In this document: positions 36,491-51,564 of the stretch, piece after piece
Layout: every line of letters starts with the position of its first letter
Numbering within the stretch: the stretch's first letter is position 1
Assembly (NCBI RefSeq): GCF_037975245.1
Contig: NC_092564.1
Location: 19,728,484-19,792,483, forward strand
DNA: 64,000 nt
Reading direction: 5' to 3'
Source of the DNA: Apostichopus japonicus
Lineage: Eukaryota; Echinodermata; Holothuroidea; Aspidochirotida; Stichopodidae
Notes under the pieces: model-generated
Told to the model about the DNA's origin: nothing
The model's input: the letters and a program-made list of their open reading frames with translations, nothing else
Databases searched by the model: none
Program-made: the position numbers and the translations under genes

Positions 36491-38057
36491 GCAATCTGTC
36501 CCCTAACATCGAGATAGTGACCGTGTGGTCAGGAAGACGACACGTGAACTCGCTCAGATGTGCATCACAGTACCTTGGGAAGGGAGTAAACATAGGCGTA
36601 CCGTACTATACGTATACGATCTAAACCAAAATGCCGAGCAGCGCCGATGCAAAAACAACGAATATGCTGCAGGTTTTTCCATCACGTGCATGATATATAC
36701 TCTCCTCATAACATGAATAATGTGTTTCGTATTTTCAGGAACATTGGCATGTTTAAGAATGTGCAAGTGATTGATTGATGGAATACATATGTCCCCGAGT
36801 GTAGGCATTGACAAATGTTACATTAACTGGTCTATTGCATGCAATAATAAACAGACTGTATTTGATCAGAAAAAAATGCAAAATCCAAGAGTATTTCCTA
36901 AATGTCTTCGCCTCGTGCACTTGCGATTCGCTCTCTTTAGAACATTGTGCTAATTAATAGTAACGTTTTTGTAGGTGTGTTGTAAATTCCACCAATCAAC
37001 AGATGACGTCCCGTCATGGTAGTCTATATCAGCATGGTATACAGGGCAAGCGTCGCCCTTATCTCGCTCACGTTTTCAGATTTGAATTAGCCTATCATTC
37101 GAATCAGAAAGGATCTCGCCATGATTGATCTTCAGTATTTAAGTGTAACGAGCTGTAAATAGTTTAACGTGAGCCAGTTGTAAACTTTGCGTTTCTTACA
37201 TCGCGATTCATTAATAGTTTAAGAGAAGAATTCGGCAAAAGTCAATCAATGGAAATCAACTTGATTTGAGTGATTGACATGATTGGCCTCGTAGACTAAT
37301 TAAATCTGTTGTTCTGTGAATATTGCTTATCGTCTTTATCTTTATCTTTACCCTTACCGTTGTATTAATATATAATAGTTTGCTCTAGAAAGAATTGCTT
37401 ACCTGCAGTGCGGCTCGTTCAAGCTTGTCCCCCTGAACCCCCCCCCCCACTTCTCCATGTTTTAATAGTTTGCAATCACGTACTCGCAGCAGTTTAAAAA
37501 TCATGTATACTACAGCATGCACTCATATACGTCTATATATCTCATTATACTCGTATACTCATCTCAATGTAGCCGAACTCCAAATCCGATATAATATTAT
37601 TTGTTTAATTTCACGTGTGCCGATTGTGTTGATTTGGGAACGTGTACGCGGCGTAGACATTTCTTATACAGGTGTATTATACCTTTGTTGAATTGTGCAT
37701 GTTGTAATTCTCGAACATGGGTTACATCACTTCAAACGGTAAAGGTATCCCTCTTTCTGGTGACATGAACGTTTATAAACTTGCAAAAAATAGAACCAGT
37801 AAAGAAACTCTGACAATTCCGCTTTTACACCTAGATATGGGAAAGTGTTTACACGTATAGTTTACACGAAGAGCTATACATTTACTCGTAAAAGTATGTG
37901 AGAATTAATTAATCTTTATTCATTTTTTTATTATACTATTTTTCAATGAAATAACACAATCACAATGATTTTATCATTATTGTATGGATACTATCAAAGA
38001 ACAAAATTTTCATGATGTTAACTGATAATTATATTCAAGCTCTGAATACTTACAAAA

Positions 38058-40336
<2,279 letters not shown>

Positions 40337-40390
40337 GATGGAAGTCAATCTGCATGTTTGTGGCATTAAGAGAAACAAAAAGTATGAACG

Positions 40391-40398
40391 GTATATAA
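40391..40398 (-). promoter_or_regulatory. Candidate TATA box
   Basis: Minus-strand TTATATAC lies about 56-61 bp upstream of the signal-peptide ATG, suited to a start about 25 nt before the ATG. Confidence 0.4.
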
Positions 40399-40815
40399 CA
40401 AGACCAGACAATCCAGTCCCCCTCCCCCCTCCTTGTGGATACAAACCAATTGACACCCTATAACCCTCACCACAGATACCCGAAACAAAGGTAAAGACTG
40501 CATTTTGGAACTATGGAACGATCATTGCGTGAATTTATTATTTAAAATTCTTTATACAGTATATGGATATTGAGCAAGTATATCTACACAAAGTGGTTAA
40601 TTAATGTGTATACATGGCTTATTATCATTGTGATACATGTAAAGCACATTACATGTATTAACTTAAAGAACCATATTGTCCTATCGTAACCAAATCTCAC
40701 TTCTGTCAAGTTTAATCCGACAATACTTTTTATTCGAAGTTTCGAGCAAAGCAGTCTCGATTTGTGGTAGCAAAAGACAGTTACAATTAGCATATGGTGG
40801 TACATTTTAAGAAAA

Positions 40816-40962
40816 GTCACCCAGGAAAGAACCTGGGTTCGAAAACCAAACTACCGAACGACTGAGCCGCTCACAACTCCAGTCACCTTGCATCGGGACT
40901 GTGACTGTGTGATCATCGTCGGGTGTGTATCACCATTCCCCTCGAAAGGGAACAGATACTGT
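40816..40962 (+). repeat. Dispersed repeat, copy 1 (inverted relative to 48.4 kb)
   Basis: About 147 bp, closely matching the reverse complement of 48399-48545. It has a hairpin CCCAGG-AAAGAA-CCTGGG at one end and TTCCCCTCGAAAGGGAA at the other. Non-coding; a short interspersed or fold-back element. Confidence 0.8.
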
Positions 40963-41199
40963 GGTGGTTATATAACTTGGCTATAGTAAGTGACAAAAAC
41001 TAGCCGTTACCGCCCTGACTTTTATAAATGCAACTTGTAGGCTGGCTTTGGGGACGTTTGCTATGAAAGTGTATAGTGGGGATGTATATCTTAGACTATA
41101 AGTACTGTCTATTTGTTTCATAACAACATTCTCCGATGTTAATGCAAACACCTAGCTTATAAAGAAGGTTTTGTTTTCAAATGGATATAATAACGGGAG

Positions 41200-41370
41200 G
41201 AAGTAATGCTGAAAACTGAAAACTAGCTTGAAACATGCATGGCGCTAGATGATTTATTCAACTTACCAGACAGTTACTGTTTCAGTTACACTGGATAGAA
41301 CCTGGATGGATACAGTATAGCGAGTTGAATAAGCTGGCAATAATATCTCAAGACCCAACCTGAACACTTT
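41200..41370. repeat. 5' flank shared with the decayed copy (duplication, copy A)
   Basis: AATGCTGAAAAC..., CATGGCG..., ATGATTTATT... and GAACCTG..GGATACA..ATAG words appear in the same order at 45010-45190. The offset (about 3.8 kb) equals that of the two signal-peptide exons, marking one edge of a tandem duplication. Confidence 0.7.
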
Positions 41371-41487
41371 ATACCAATTTTACAAGTATATTTGACAATT
41401 TGCCAAGTTTCTATATGTCATGAATATGCAATGAGACAAATGAACAAATCTTAATCTTTATATTGCATTCATGAATATATATATGTA

Positions 41488-41495
<8 letters not shown>

Positions 41496-41566
<71 letters not shown>
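41496..41566. repeat. TA microsatellite
   Basis: Pure (TA)n, followed directly by the small palindrome GGTCCCATGCTGGGGACC at 41571-41588. Confidence 0.95.
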
Positions 41567-41569
<3 letters not shown>

Positions 41570-42729
41570 GGTCCCATGCTGGGGACCGAAATTTCCAATA
41601 TATATATTTTATAAAACAGTACTCCTTATTTGTCAATCACGAGTTATATCTTATTTTTCTGCTGCTGTCTCATAATACCGGCAAATATATGGACTTTACT
41701 GGATATTCGTATTAAATATTCGTTGCTGGTAGATATCTTTGCTTCGCATCAACAAGTGTTTACAAATTTGAAGCGACGAATTTGGCAACTTTTCAACGTT
41801 TTGCATCATACAGACTACTGTTATAAAGGAAATAAATTGATCAAACTGACACAGTCTCCTATGTATAATGTTTTCAAAAAACGAAGAATTACGGGTGCGA
41901 GTATTAATAAAACTTTGATTGCACATTATATATATGTAGCCAACACACATACATATTGGTATATATCACATACAAAAGCAAATCAGTAATTACAGGCGCA
42001 AACCTAGGGAGATGTAAGAGTGTCCTCCCCGACCCCCCACATTTCTACCCCACACACAAAAAGCTAAAAGTACAGTTTATAGCACAAAATTGTATGGAGA
42101 ACCAATTTATAGCCTAAATATGCCTCCGAATGCACCACTGCACGTCTATTTTGATCCGGGGGAAAGCCCCAACATTGGACTGCATGCTTCAACGACCCAC
42201 AAAACCTACCAAACATTCTTCTTTCCATATCATGAGTGCATAAACTATAGGCCAATAGACAGGTTCCGGTTTATATTAACAATGCCTATTGTTTCTTTGT
42301 TATTGCATTTGCCTATGTTAACTATACATAAGCAACGCTGGTATTGTATCGGTATAGTACAATCAGAGGTATTTTCCCTAAAAAGAGGGCTGTAGCTCGG
42401 AATACATGCACGGGGAAGCTTTTCTCTTGATCATAATGCTGCTAATTGTGGGGTAAGAAAAGGTCGAATTTGGTGAACTTTTGACACTGCTGGAATAAGT
42501 CCAGCGTATAAGCTGTGTCATGAAGCTTTCAAGGTCATTTGTTTTAACTTGCAGTATATAGTATGCACTTTTGAAGTTGTCAACAAGTTAGCGTTCCAAT
42601 TCCGGAACGGTCATGGACGTTCGATAAGAAAAGTCACCCAATTTATATATATTAAACTTAGCGGGAAACTCCAAAACTAATTGATAGCCATACAAGCAAC
42701 AGTTAGTAAAGCTGGAATAAAGCTCTCAT

Positions 42730-44123
42730 TTGATTTTATTTGGCTATATTTTTGTTTTTATTGTTTTGATGCGGTAGGTCATTAAAGTAATCTTTTCCCG
42801 CCAAAAGTGCACCTTTTGGTCTTGTATTCTGCACTTTTTGTAGTTTGTAGTCTGAATAATTCGTAGTACGTCTAAACGCACCGTTATTGTTCTTCCCGCC
42901 GATCACCATAGTGATTGAGGAAGGCGGCCAGTAAGGATCCAAGTTTAGTATATGACCGGTACTCTGAATATTAAAACATAATGAATTAAAAGACAAAATA
43001 GCGATGACTATAATCAATTTAAAAGCAGGAGATCAACACTATGTGGGGACGAGGTGGCAAGTCTGCATTTTATGTTATGGTGTTTTCAAATGAAACCGAA
43101 ATTAATACTGAAATCAAAAGGAGAGTTAATTTGTTGCATAAATGTTTGTAATTTCAGGGCAGTATACATGAATCTTGGTTGCAGTTACACCCATACTCCA
43201 GTCTGATTAAGAACCTACACTTTATGTGTAAATATTTCTTCCCACAATCAGACTATAGCGAAGAAACGAAAATGTTGGAGGACAAATATATATGCAGTAA
43301 CTTAATAAGGGTAATAAGGGTTTGATAAATGTTGACTATCTGTAAGAATCATATCACGAAAACTAGGCAGGACGAAGGTATTTAGATTGTTAAATTTTGT
43401 CAGCCTGAAGGAAACATATATAGGGAATATATATCTATATAAAGGGAGAGTTAAGGGTTGATTATAAATATTGACTATCTCAGAGAATCATGTCGCGAAA
43501 CTATGCAGAACGAAGGTATTTAAATTCTGTTCAATTCTAAGAAATTCGATATCTATATGAAGATGAGGGGTACAGACTATGCATACAGTTTCCTCGTTCC
43601 CAGTTGTTTCGCAAACAACATGTGCCGTATACAAAATCACTGGTATTTTTAGTTTATAGATTTATCTTATTTTGGGAAATACAATGTTTTTGTGCTTCTT
43701 AGAATGTGACTCCAGGTAAAGGGGAGTGGTGGGGGGGGGGGGTGGTTGTTGTTGTTGAGAGGTGAGGTAGATGAGCGGTTTGGCAACCGTTGTCACCAAC
43801 TTTTATTTTATTTCTATTGTTTATTGTTTAATGGTTTAGGTAACTCTTTTGTATGATCATTCTAAAGCCATGACCTGACTCAGGAGGTTTTAGGGTTATA
43901 AACAATTGCAAATTGTAGATTTTATCTAAAAAATATAAGAAATGCATATGATTATTATCATTATCATTGGTATGTAATCATAATTGCTAATATATAAACG
44001 TTATGATTATTTATTCATGTGTAATCTGTATTCTTGCGTGAGTCAAAGCCTGTCGTAAATATATGACCAGTGTTGGCTACGTAGACGGTCAGAAGAAACC
44101 TAAGGATAGCTTATCGATTCATA
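42730..44123 (-). pseudogene. Decayed copy of the microseminoprotein-like gene
   Basis: The sequence at 44123-44069 aligns with the signal-peptide exon at 40336-40282, but the fourth codon is TAA and the donor has become GTCATA. The sequence at about 42960-42870 aligns with the third exon (shared AAACTTGGATCC and TACTGGC), again with broken coding, and the following 3' sequence, including GCGGTAGGT..ATTAAAG and a minus-strand AATAAA, is also shared. No counterpart of the cysteine exon was found in between. This is a partly deleted, non-functional tandem duplicate. Confidence 0.75.
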
Positions 44124-44244
44124 ATGGAAGTTTATCTGTTTGTGACATCAATAAAGTAAAAAACTTCTTATACAATAAGCCAAAAAAGACTGTTTTCGTT
44201 AGAAACTTATTTCCTCTTTTCAGTTATCATCCTACCCCTAACTT

Positions 44245-44680
44245 TTCTTTCCGAAAAACCCTTTGAGTCCGGACAAACGGCACAAATTTTGTTGCAATCG
44301 TCGCTTTGACCCGAGGCAAAATAATTTCTGGGGAGTTCTATGCACTACCCTACCCTCACCCCAATAATAAGACCCTTGATCAGCCTGACGAGAATTTAGA
44401 ATTTCCCGACAACTATTTTCCCATTCACTGAAACGTCTTGAGTTTTGCTTTCCACCCACAAAATGTTTCCCTATACCGACGCTTTGGCCCAAGGAAAAAT
44501 ATTTTCTTGGGGTCCTCCCCCTCCCCAACCATAATAACGCACACGATAGTATACCAGTGGCGTGCGTATATCCAAGATGTTCCCGAAGAGTTGCGCCCGG
44601 ATGACATGTCGGGTATGGACATACACCGAAGTTACTGCCGAAATAGAGGGGGTGCGTATATAAGAAGACTGGTATACCTT
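44245..44680. repeat. Diverged internal repeat and possible short TIR element
   Basis: CGTCGCTTTGACCCGAGGCAA near 44298 recurs as CGACGCTTTGGCCCAAGGAAA near 44476, both followed by TTTCT.GGGG and CCCCAA.ATAATA, giving a unit of about 180 bp. At 44555-44671 a CAGT...ACTG segment is flanked by GTATAC on both sides, perhaps a nested short element. The 168-codon minus-strand ORF across this region has no recognisable domain. Confidence 0.5.
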
Positions 44681-45009
44681 TACCACGGAAAGTAATAGTG
44701 GACATTGGATCTATATAGTAAGATACGTTATAAGTGATGCCCATGTTTGTTTTACAATACCAGAGAGGAAAATACTGTATATAGCAAAACTGGGTATTTT
44801 TTGTTACTGCAAAACGTCTGTGAATGTATATAGGTAAATGTAAAAGTTATACAGGGCCTGACGTTTCGATGCATACCAGGATCTTCTTCAAAAGCAAACT
44901 AAAAACGAAACCAGTTTTCTTTTGTTTACAATACAACAGAAGCTCGTGGAGTTCCAAATATTGGTTATGCGACATGAATGCAAAACAATACGAAATAGTT
45001 TTCTAGTTC

Positions 45010-45190
45010 ATATTTAATGGGGAGAGAATTAATGCTGAAAACGCAAAAAGCTGTTATAAACAAACATGGCGTCACATAACATGATTTATTTACTTATACC
45101 TCACTGTTGAGAACCTGTATGGGATACATTATAGTTAGTTGCAATAAGCAATCAGATCTCCAGAACAAACATTAAGAAATAACTTATTCC
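45010..45190. repeat. 5' flank of the decayed gene copy (duplication, copy B)
   Basis: Homologous to 41200-41370 at the same offset as the signal-peptide exons. Confidence 0.7.
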
Positions 45191-45264
45191 GGATCATGAT
45201 ATCATTGCCCCCACTTGATGTTAGCAGTAGTAATATATAGGGGTGAAGCCCCTCACCCCAACCC

Positions 45265-45430
45265 CTCATGATGATGGTAATAATAATATTAATTATAATA
45301 ATAATAGTAATTATAATAATAATGATATGAATAATGATAATATTAATAAAAATGACGATAATAATGAATGTATTAACATAGCGCTTTACATAAAATAATA
45401 TCTCAAAGTACTTTACATGGGACTATATAC
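45265..45430. repeat. Dispersed repeat with AAT tract and AGCGCTTTACA motif
   Basis: An (AAT/AAC)n-like tract runs into ATAGCGCTTTACATAA...CAAAGTACTTTACA. Repeats with a 5' AAT tract followed by paired GCGCTTTACA boxes are common in marine invertebrate genomes. Confidence 0.5.
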
Positions 45431-46357
45431 CAAAATCTTAAAAAGTACAAATGTAGGTGTATACATACAGAGTAATAAAAGGTTATTAAGTAGTCAAAGC
45501 AAAATCAGAATATAAATAAATAACCAATATAACCGGTATACGTAACGGGGAAAGGATGTAAGTTTATATACTAAGGATGTGGACAGGGAATTTGTATATA
45601 AAACTGTCATGGGTGAAGACATTTCGTTGAAATTTCTATGAATACTTCTTTGAATATACCCTACAAAAGGAAGATCCGGTTATAACTTGCATAATAAGGT
45701 CAAGTTAATTATAACATCTTTTGCAATTGGATAAAGAAACAGGATAAACGTATCAAGAAATGTGAAACTGACGTAATTGATATGTCTGTATATCTAAATG
45801 TCTGTGACTGCGTGTATAGTGTCTTTTGTCAAGATCATTGACGAAGGTTATTGAAGAAGGAAAAATATATATTGTTTCTAAATTTCGTATCAAAAAATAA
45901 AATCATGTTTTGCTGTGTTAATGTGCGGAACCGCTTAAGTGGACTGGGTATTTCGGTTTTGCGAATTGGGAAATGGGGACTGGTACTGTTTCCACTGGTT
46001 TCGACGAAGCTTCCTATCGTGACTAGACTGCAGTGATCACTGCATGGGGTACCCTTCCCTCCATCAGTATACGGGAACGTAGCAGTGATTTCAAAGGTGC
46101 AGGAGGTTGGAGGCAAATTGAAGCTTTTCCGCGACTTATGAATATAGAGGGCCTGAAATTTGGGGCAAAATATCAAAAGGCGAATGAAGGAATTTCTTAA
46201 AAGGAGGAGGAACTGCACTGGGGTCATTGCGGCCGACTCATATGTAAGGTATGGGGGGGGGGGTGGCTGGAGGTCCCCCTCAGATAAAAATAAAAATTTC
46301 AAATGATACATTTTGAGGCTATGATAAGTTAGGTCGAAGGTTAGGTCCATACCCCTT

Positions 46358-46410
46358 CCCGCCCGCCCGCCCGCCCGCCCGCCCGCCCGCCCGCCCGCCC
46401 GCCCGCCCGC
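46358..46410. repeat. (GCCC)n tetranucleotide array
   Basis: About 13 perfect CCCG units (53 bp) in an AT-rich setting. The complementary strand has GGGC repeats able to form G-quadruplexes. Confidence 0.95.
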
Positions 46411-46825
46411 AAATCTTCATTAGGATTCGTTCTTAATGTTTAACACGGAAAAGAATGCAAGTTTGTCGCTAAATCATACTTTACTATATAAACTGACACT
46501 GTACTTGCTGTGTAGTCAATATGGTTTAGCATTAATAAACTTCTATACAATTTAGAAATAACATATAAATCTCACGGAGGCCTTCTCCATCCTATTTCTC
46601 TCCTAGACAATTGTGTCTTCTTCCTTTTTTTTCAATGAATATAATCGGCAACAAAATGTAGTTATAGTTATACCGGTATATATGATATGGTATAAAGTAT
46701 AGTCACGGTTATAGTGTATGTGGATATAGTACTAAAATGGCATACAGATAACAGTACATCACGGATGATCATGGGAATTGCTATAGTTATACTTATAACT
46801 GCTTTCATGTGTTCAGGATCAAACG

Positions 46826-46996
<171 letters not shown>

Positions 46997-47299
46997 TATA
47001 TTTGTATATGATATCGTATATTAGCATGAATCAAAACTGCGCTGTGGCCTGCTTTATACAAACATCGTTGTGTTGCAATTGAGTTCATAGGTTTTACTTT
47101 CGCAAAAGTAAAGTTATCAATATTTGTGTGATCATCGCATGTGTATACAGGTCATGGTCAACGCGGTCACCATATGTATAGGCCTGTGCATGGCAATCAA
47201 ATCTTTTACCATAATTATGTCTTTTCATATTAAATGTCGATTTCTCATTTATATTCAGTCTAAAGCGCTTGAATTTGTTTTCAAACTATCGGCGTTCAA

Positions 47300-48020
47300 G
47301 GGCGGTCCCATTGATTAATAGTATATATATTTTAATTTAATATCGACATGGCAAGTTTGATATTAATAAATTACTTTTAATATCAGCATATTGTAATATG
47401 CTGATGTTTCTTCATAACATGTTGATATTGAAATTTGAAATAGAGCTGCTGATTTGAATATTGACATGCTGGTATTGTTGTGACATGTTAATGTATATTT
47501 CTTGATATACCACTGGTGTAGCCGAATGGATAAAGGCGGTGGCATTTGAAGCAATGAGGCTTAGCAATCGGGAGGCTCCGGGTTCGATACCTGGCCGGGT
47601 CATAGTAAGGTGGCTTTGTCATCCAAGAGAAATCTATACAGTTTTTCCATCTGAAAGTACTTTCTTAATTGAAAAATATTCAAGATTTGAGTTAAAAATG
47701 TTTAATAAGAAGCCACCCGACGTGTAAGTTGTAATCCATAAGCCCTTGCGGGTTTCTCCCACATTTGTGGTCGTAAGAATAACTGCTGATTAGTAACTGA
47801 TTATTATGATATCGAAACATGGCATATTGATTTTAACCTTTGGCATGCTGATGTTAAATTGTAACTTGATTTTTTCTGACATGAACTTGCAATTTGTCAT
47901 AACATTTTGATACAGATGATGTTCTGTATATATAAATCACCATATGATAGTCATTATGTATACATTGCGCATGCAAAGTATACACGTGCATACACGGTAT
48001 TGACATCCATTAATATGCCT
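47300..48020. repeat. Degenerate CATGTTGATATT-type minisatellite interrupted by a SINE
   Basis: Words such as CATGTTGATATTG, GACATGCTGGTATTG and GCATGCTGATGTTAA recur irregularly before 47.51 kb and after 47.78 kb, on both sides of the tRNA-derived SINE. Confidence 0.45.
47513..47775 (+). mobile_element. tRNA-derived SINE
   Basis: A Pol III A box (TAGCCGAATGG, 47519-47529) and a B box (GGTTCGATACC, 47581-47591) are 62 bp apart, as in tRNAs with a long variable arm. A T-arm stem CCGGG/CCTGG forms, but the acceptor strands do not pair, so it is a SINE head and not a tRNA gene. A non-tRNA body follows, ending in a GCCCTTGCGGG...CCCAC segment. Confidence 0.7.
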
Positions 48021-48398
48021 TTATATGATATATCAAACTTCTCTTTTAGTATTTGTTGAAAGTCAAATCTCGAACCTTGACCTTGCAAGGCTTTGGATCA
48101 ATCTCTATAACTGAATTAGCGCAGCAGAGACATTACATTGAGGACTGTGTCATACAATGTCATACGCTTGACTGTCTCATGTCTGAGATTTGGTGGAAAT
48201 TGTGCCAGCTAGTAGAAATTTATAAGACTGCAATTATTTGATTTTTCTTAACATATTGACTTTTCTTAACATATTGAGTTCACCATCTATAGTCACTCCA
48301 CACAGACAACTACAAAGGGTTAGACCATTTGCACGAATCCTATGTCATTTTCAGTATGATGAGTCTGTGGGTCTTCAGTATTGGCTAAGATCATGTGT

Positions 48399-48545
48399 AG
48401 TATCTGTTCCCTTTCGAGGGGAATGGTGATGCACACCCGACGATCACACAATCGCAGTCCCGATGAAAGGGGACTGGGGTTGAGAGCGGGTCAGTCGTTC
48501 GGTAGTTTGGTTTTCGTGCCCAGGTTCTTTCCTGGGCGACTTTTT
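48399..48545 (-). repeat. Dispersed repeat, copy 2
   Basis: Reverse-complement counterpart of 40816-40962, with the same terminal hairpins. Confidence 0.8.
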
Positions 48546-51500
48546 CTTAAAAAGTAGTATATGTAGTTGAGAACCTGCATGGACCTCTCTCAAGAAACGT
48601 TTCTATGGCCACAGATGCACAGTGAAGACTGAAACTCCTGCCTGGCACGGGCGACATTTCAACTTTTCTATAACCACACTAGTTTCATATATCATCCTTC
48701 AAGGCATTTAATTAGTTAATATAGGTAACAGCCCCGATACAGGGCCCTATACCAAATTATCTCCAACAATATAGTTCAATAACGTTCTCTGTTTTATCTG
48801 AAATCTTTCCATAATTCTCATTAATGACATACCCCAATCTCCCAATAGAAAGACGAGGTTAAACCGACTGCTGTTCTACAGATATCAAGCCCCGCCATTA
48901 AAAGCAGGTTTTGAGTGTATCTCCCACGAACCTAATGAAATGTCTTTATTTCTTTAGTGCAAGCTTATAGATTGAACACATATCACTTGTGCTATTATTA
49001 AAGCCACAGATTATACTTTCAGGCACCTTGTCTTTCCAAGAGGTCGAGAATAATACAAACAGCTCGCGACAAAATTCAACAAATAATTGAAGTGCATGAT
49101 TTCATGCAGCTATATTCAAGCATGCATGCAGGGTACGAACAATTTCAGCACTAAAATAAAGCCGTATGCAAACGATCCGATGGCACGAGGTAAACGTGAA
49201 ATTAATCTATACTATATTTCCTGGTGGAACAGTAATATTCAAATAAAAAATATATATATATAACCGGAGGCTCCGGAGCATAATTTAAAATAGTGATAAT
49301 TGACTCTTTTTTTTTTTGGTAAGTCATCTTCAATCCAATAGAGTATTCAGAGGGATATTTATCAGTCTTTCAACAGGCAAGATAAAAAGAATGATAGCAT
49401 TTGCAACCAAGTGTAAAGAAGCCTCTCAGTAGTTCTCTTTAGGGACTTTTCCCTACAATGGTTGACCTTTTAGGCGGATGTATACTTTACACATATTGTG
49501 GTTAGGTAGGGTCTTCATATATACTCAGTGCGCGCTCGCTGCATGCATGTGCACGTGATCTGAGCCATAGGCCCTATATAGGGATATTAAAGACTAGCTT
49601 TGCGAAGAGCGAACATTATGCTTGTTTTACCATATGCGATCATGTGTATATATAGCTTGGTCAGAACGTAAAACTCGGTCTTCCCCAAGTCCAGCTTTAT
49701 TTAGAAAAATCCCAGGAATCTTCCTATCCTTGAATTTTCAAACGAGTCACCTCATAGTCATTATACCAGTCAAAGTCATAATATTATACCAGTTGTCTCT
49801 AGTTGTGACTGTTATTATACAGAACAATATAAGCCCATACGGTAGAAAGGTAAAATTCTGGTTAACCCTGTACGACAGATTCCAAAATTATTACTAGAGT
49901 GTTATTAAAAACCTCAACCATCCCAAGCAAACAAGCAATTGTGACGAATAATGCGTTGGCGTTTCAGGTAGTGTCATTATTCTAGCACATTTGTATAGGC
50001 AAATCATGGTTACAGCAGCAGATTATAAGGAAGACGCCCTCAATATACCTTATACGGTTCTGATTTGGGTTCCTTCTTCACGCGTACAATTCATTAGTTC
50101 ATATCTAAAATAAGAAGAGCTTACATGAACTCATGGGGTTTCCCCTGATTCCCACTTTACCAGAAATGTGCATCCGCTTGCCCAAATATTGAAGAAAATA
50201 TAGTTTTTACACGCCATCCGTCTCAAAAATTACTGAAATGTAAAAAGGTAAGTATAGTAGTTCGAAGATGATCGCTAAATTTGAAAGGAATCGTTCTTTC
50301 TTGAAATCTGCCCCTCTTGCATACAACCGGTGCAGACCCAAAGCCTAAATAACATAGGCTAGGCTTAACGTTATAGATGGTTAGGCTAGTACCAAACCGT
50401 CATGCCTTAATCTAAGTTCACTATACCGGTTAGGTCCACGTAGAGCTATGGTATGAGAATGCATTTTCATGAAGAAGAATGAAGAAAAAAGACTAATGGT
50501 TTCATGTAAGTTGTAACGGCCGATCTTATTCCATTCACAAAAGTGAACAGTATATAAAATGACTTGGCCAGCATCAGTGAAGTCAATATCAGAGATAAAA
50601 GTAGGCTAGCCAACATTTTAGATCCTTGTAATACAGTGATTTTCCAAAACAAAATAAGGAGAAAATACAGCTCAGTTAATTTTAGGCTCTTAGCGGGTGC
50701 AAACTGTAACAGCTGGTCACATACATTACCTTAACCAATGATACTTATTATGCCAGTGATTTTCCTGACTAGCGTTTAATCATTGACTCCAGTTATTGTA
50801 AGGGCATCAGACATGACAAGTTTGATTAAATCACTTTTCTGGTGACTGGAGTCATACAGTAACTCTTCACAACACTACAATTTTCTGTGTCAAATATAAA
50901 CCAGTGAGCTGGATGGGATTGAATACAGAGTTGCAAAAGTTTTGGCATTACTATGAACCAAATGCAACAACTTAAATCAACATCCTTGGGCAGTTTTGAG
51001 AAAGATTAGTCCTCACCGAAACCACCTCTGAATGGGATCATGTGCAGATGGCTAGATGAAAAGCCAACAGTAGGGTTTAGTAGCAAGTTGAGTATAATAC
51101 ATCAAGATCAGTTCTTCAGCAAGATTTATAAGGATGATGCTCCAATGAAAAGTTCAAACTTTCAGAGATGATGAAACTGTTAATTTGTGGTTGCAAAATC
51201 TGACAACAATATTGACACAAAATACCAGTGAGTTCCCATCAACCATGTTTGATATGTTTGGACAGTAGGTAGTTGTTGGATGAGGCACCTTAAAGTGATT
51301 TAACAGTATCTTAATTCAATCCAGTGCTAACATTTTGCCCTCACTCAGTCCTGTATATATATACCAGGCACTGTTGCAGAATGCGATGCATAATTGAGTT
51401 CTAATCATGGAGACTAAACGACAGCCCCCAGTCTTACCTTTATGTAAAACCTTCTTTTCTATAGCCACCATTTTATTTTAAGCTCATCGTACAGTATACT

Positions 51501-51560
51501 TTCCTGAAATAGGAAACAGTTGGCGGATAAAGTTTTCAGTATTTTAAGTACTAGTTAAAT
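48546..51560. other. Intergenic, no gene supported
   Basis: Short ORFs only. Around 50.34-50.42 kb the words ATAGGCTAGGCTTAACGTTA recur, like those near 2.6 and 28.3-28.5 kb; they may mark an upstream region of the candidate gene that follows. Confidence 0.4.
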
Positions 51561-51564
51561 CATT

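Noticed and set aside
44063-44266. 67-codon plus-strand ORF starting MTSVGYVDGQ
   Set aside because: It is the antisense of the decayed signal-peptide exon.
44238-44744. 168-codon minus-strand ORF
   Set aside because: Lies across an internally duplicated repeat; the other frames are also open, and no domain is recognisable.
45835-46350. 171-codon minus-strand ORF
   Set aside because: No recognisable domain, low-complexity Pro run from a poly-G tract, no splice context; likely chance or repeat-derived.
47513-47604. Functional tRNA gene
   Set aside because: A and B boxes are present but the acceptor strands do not pair and a SINE body follows.
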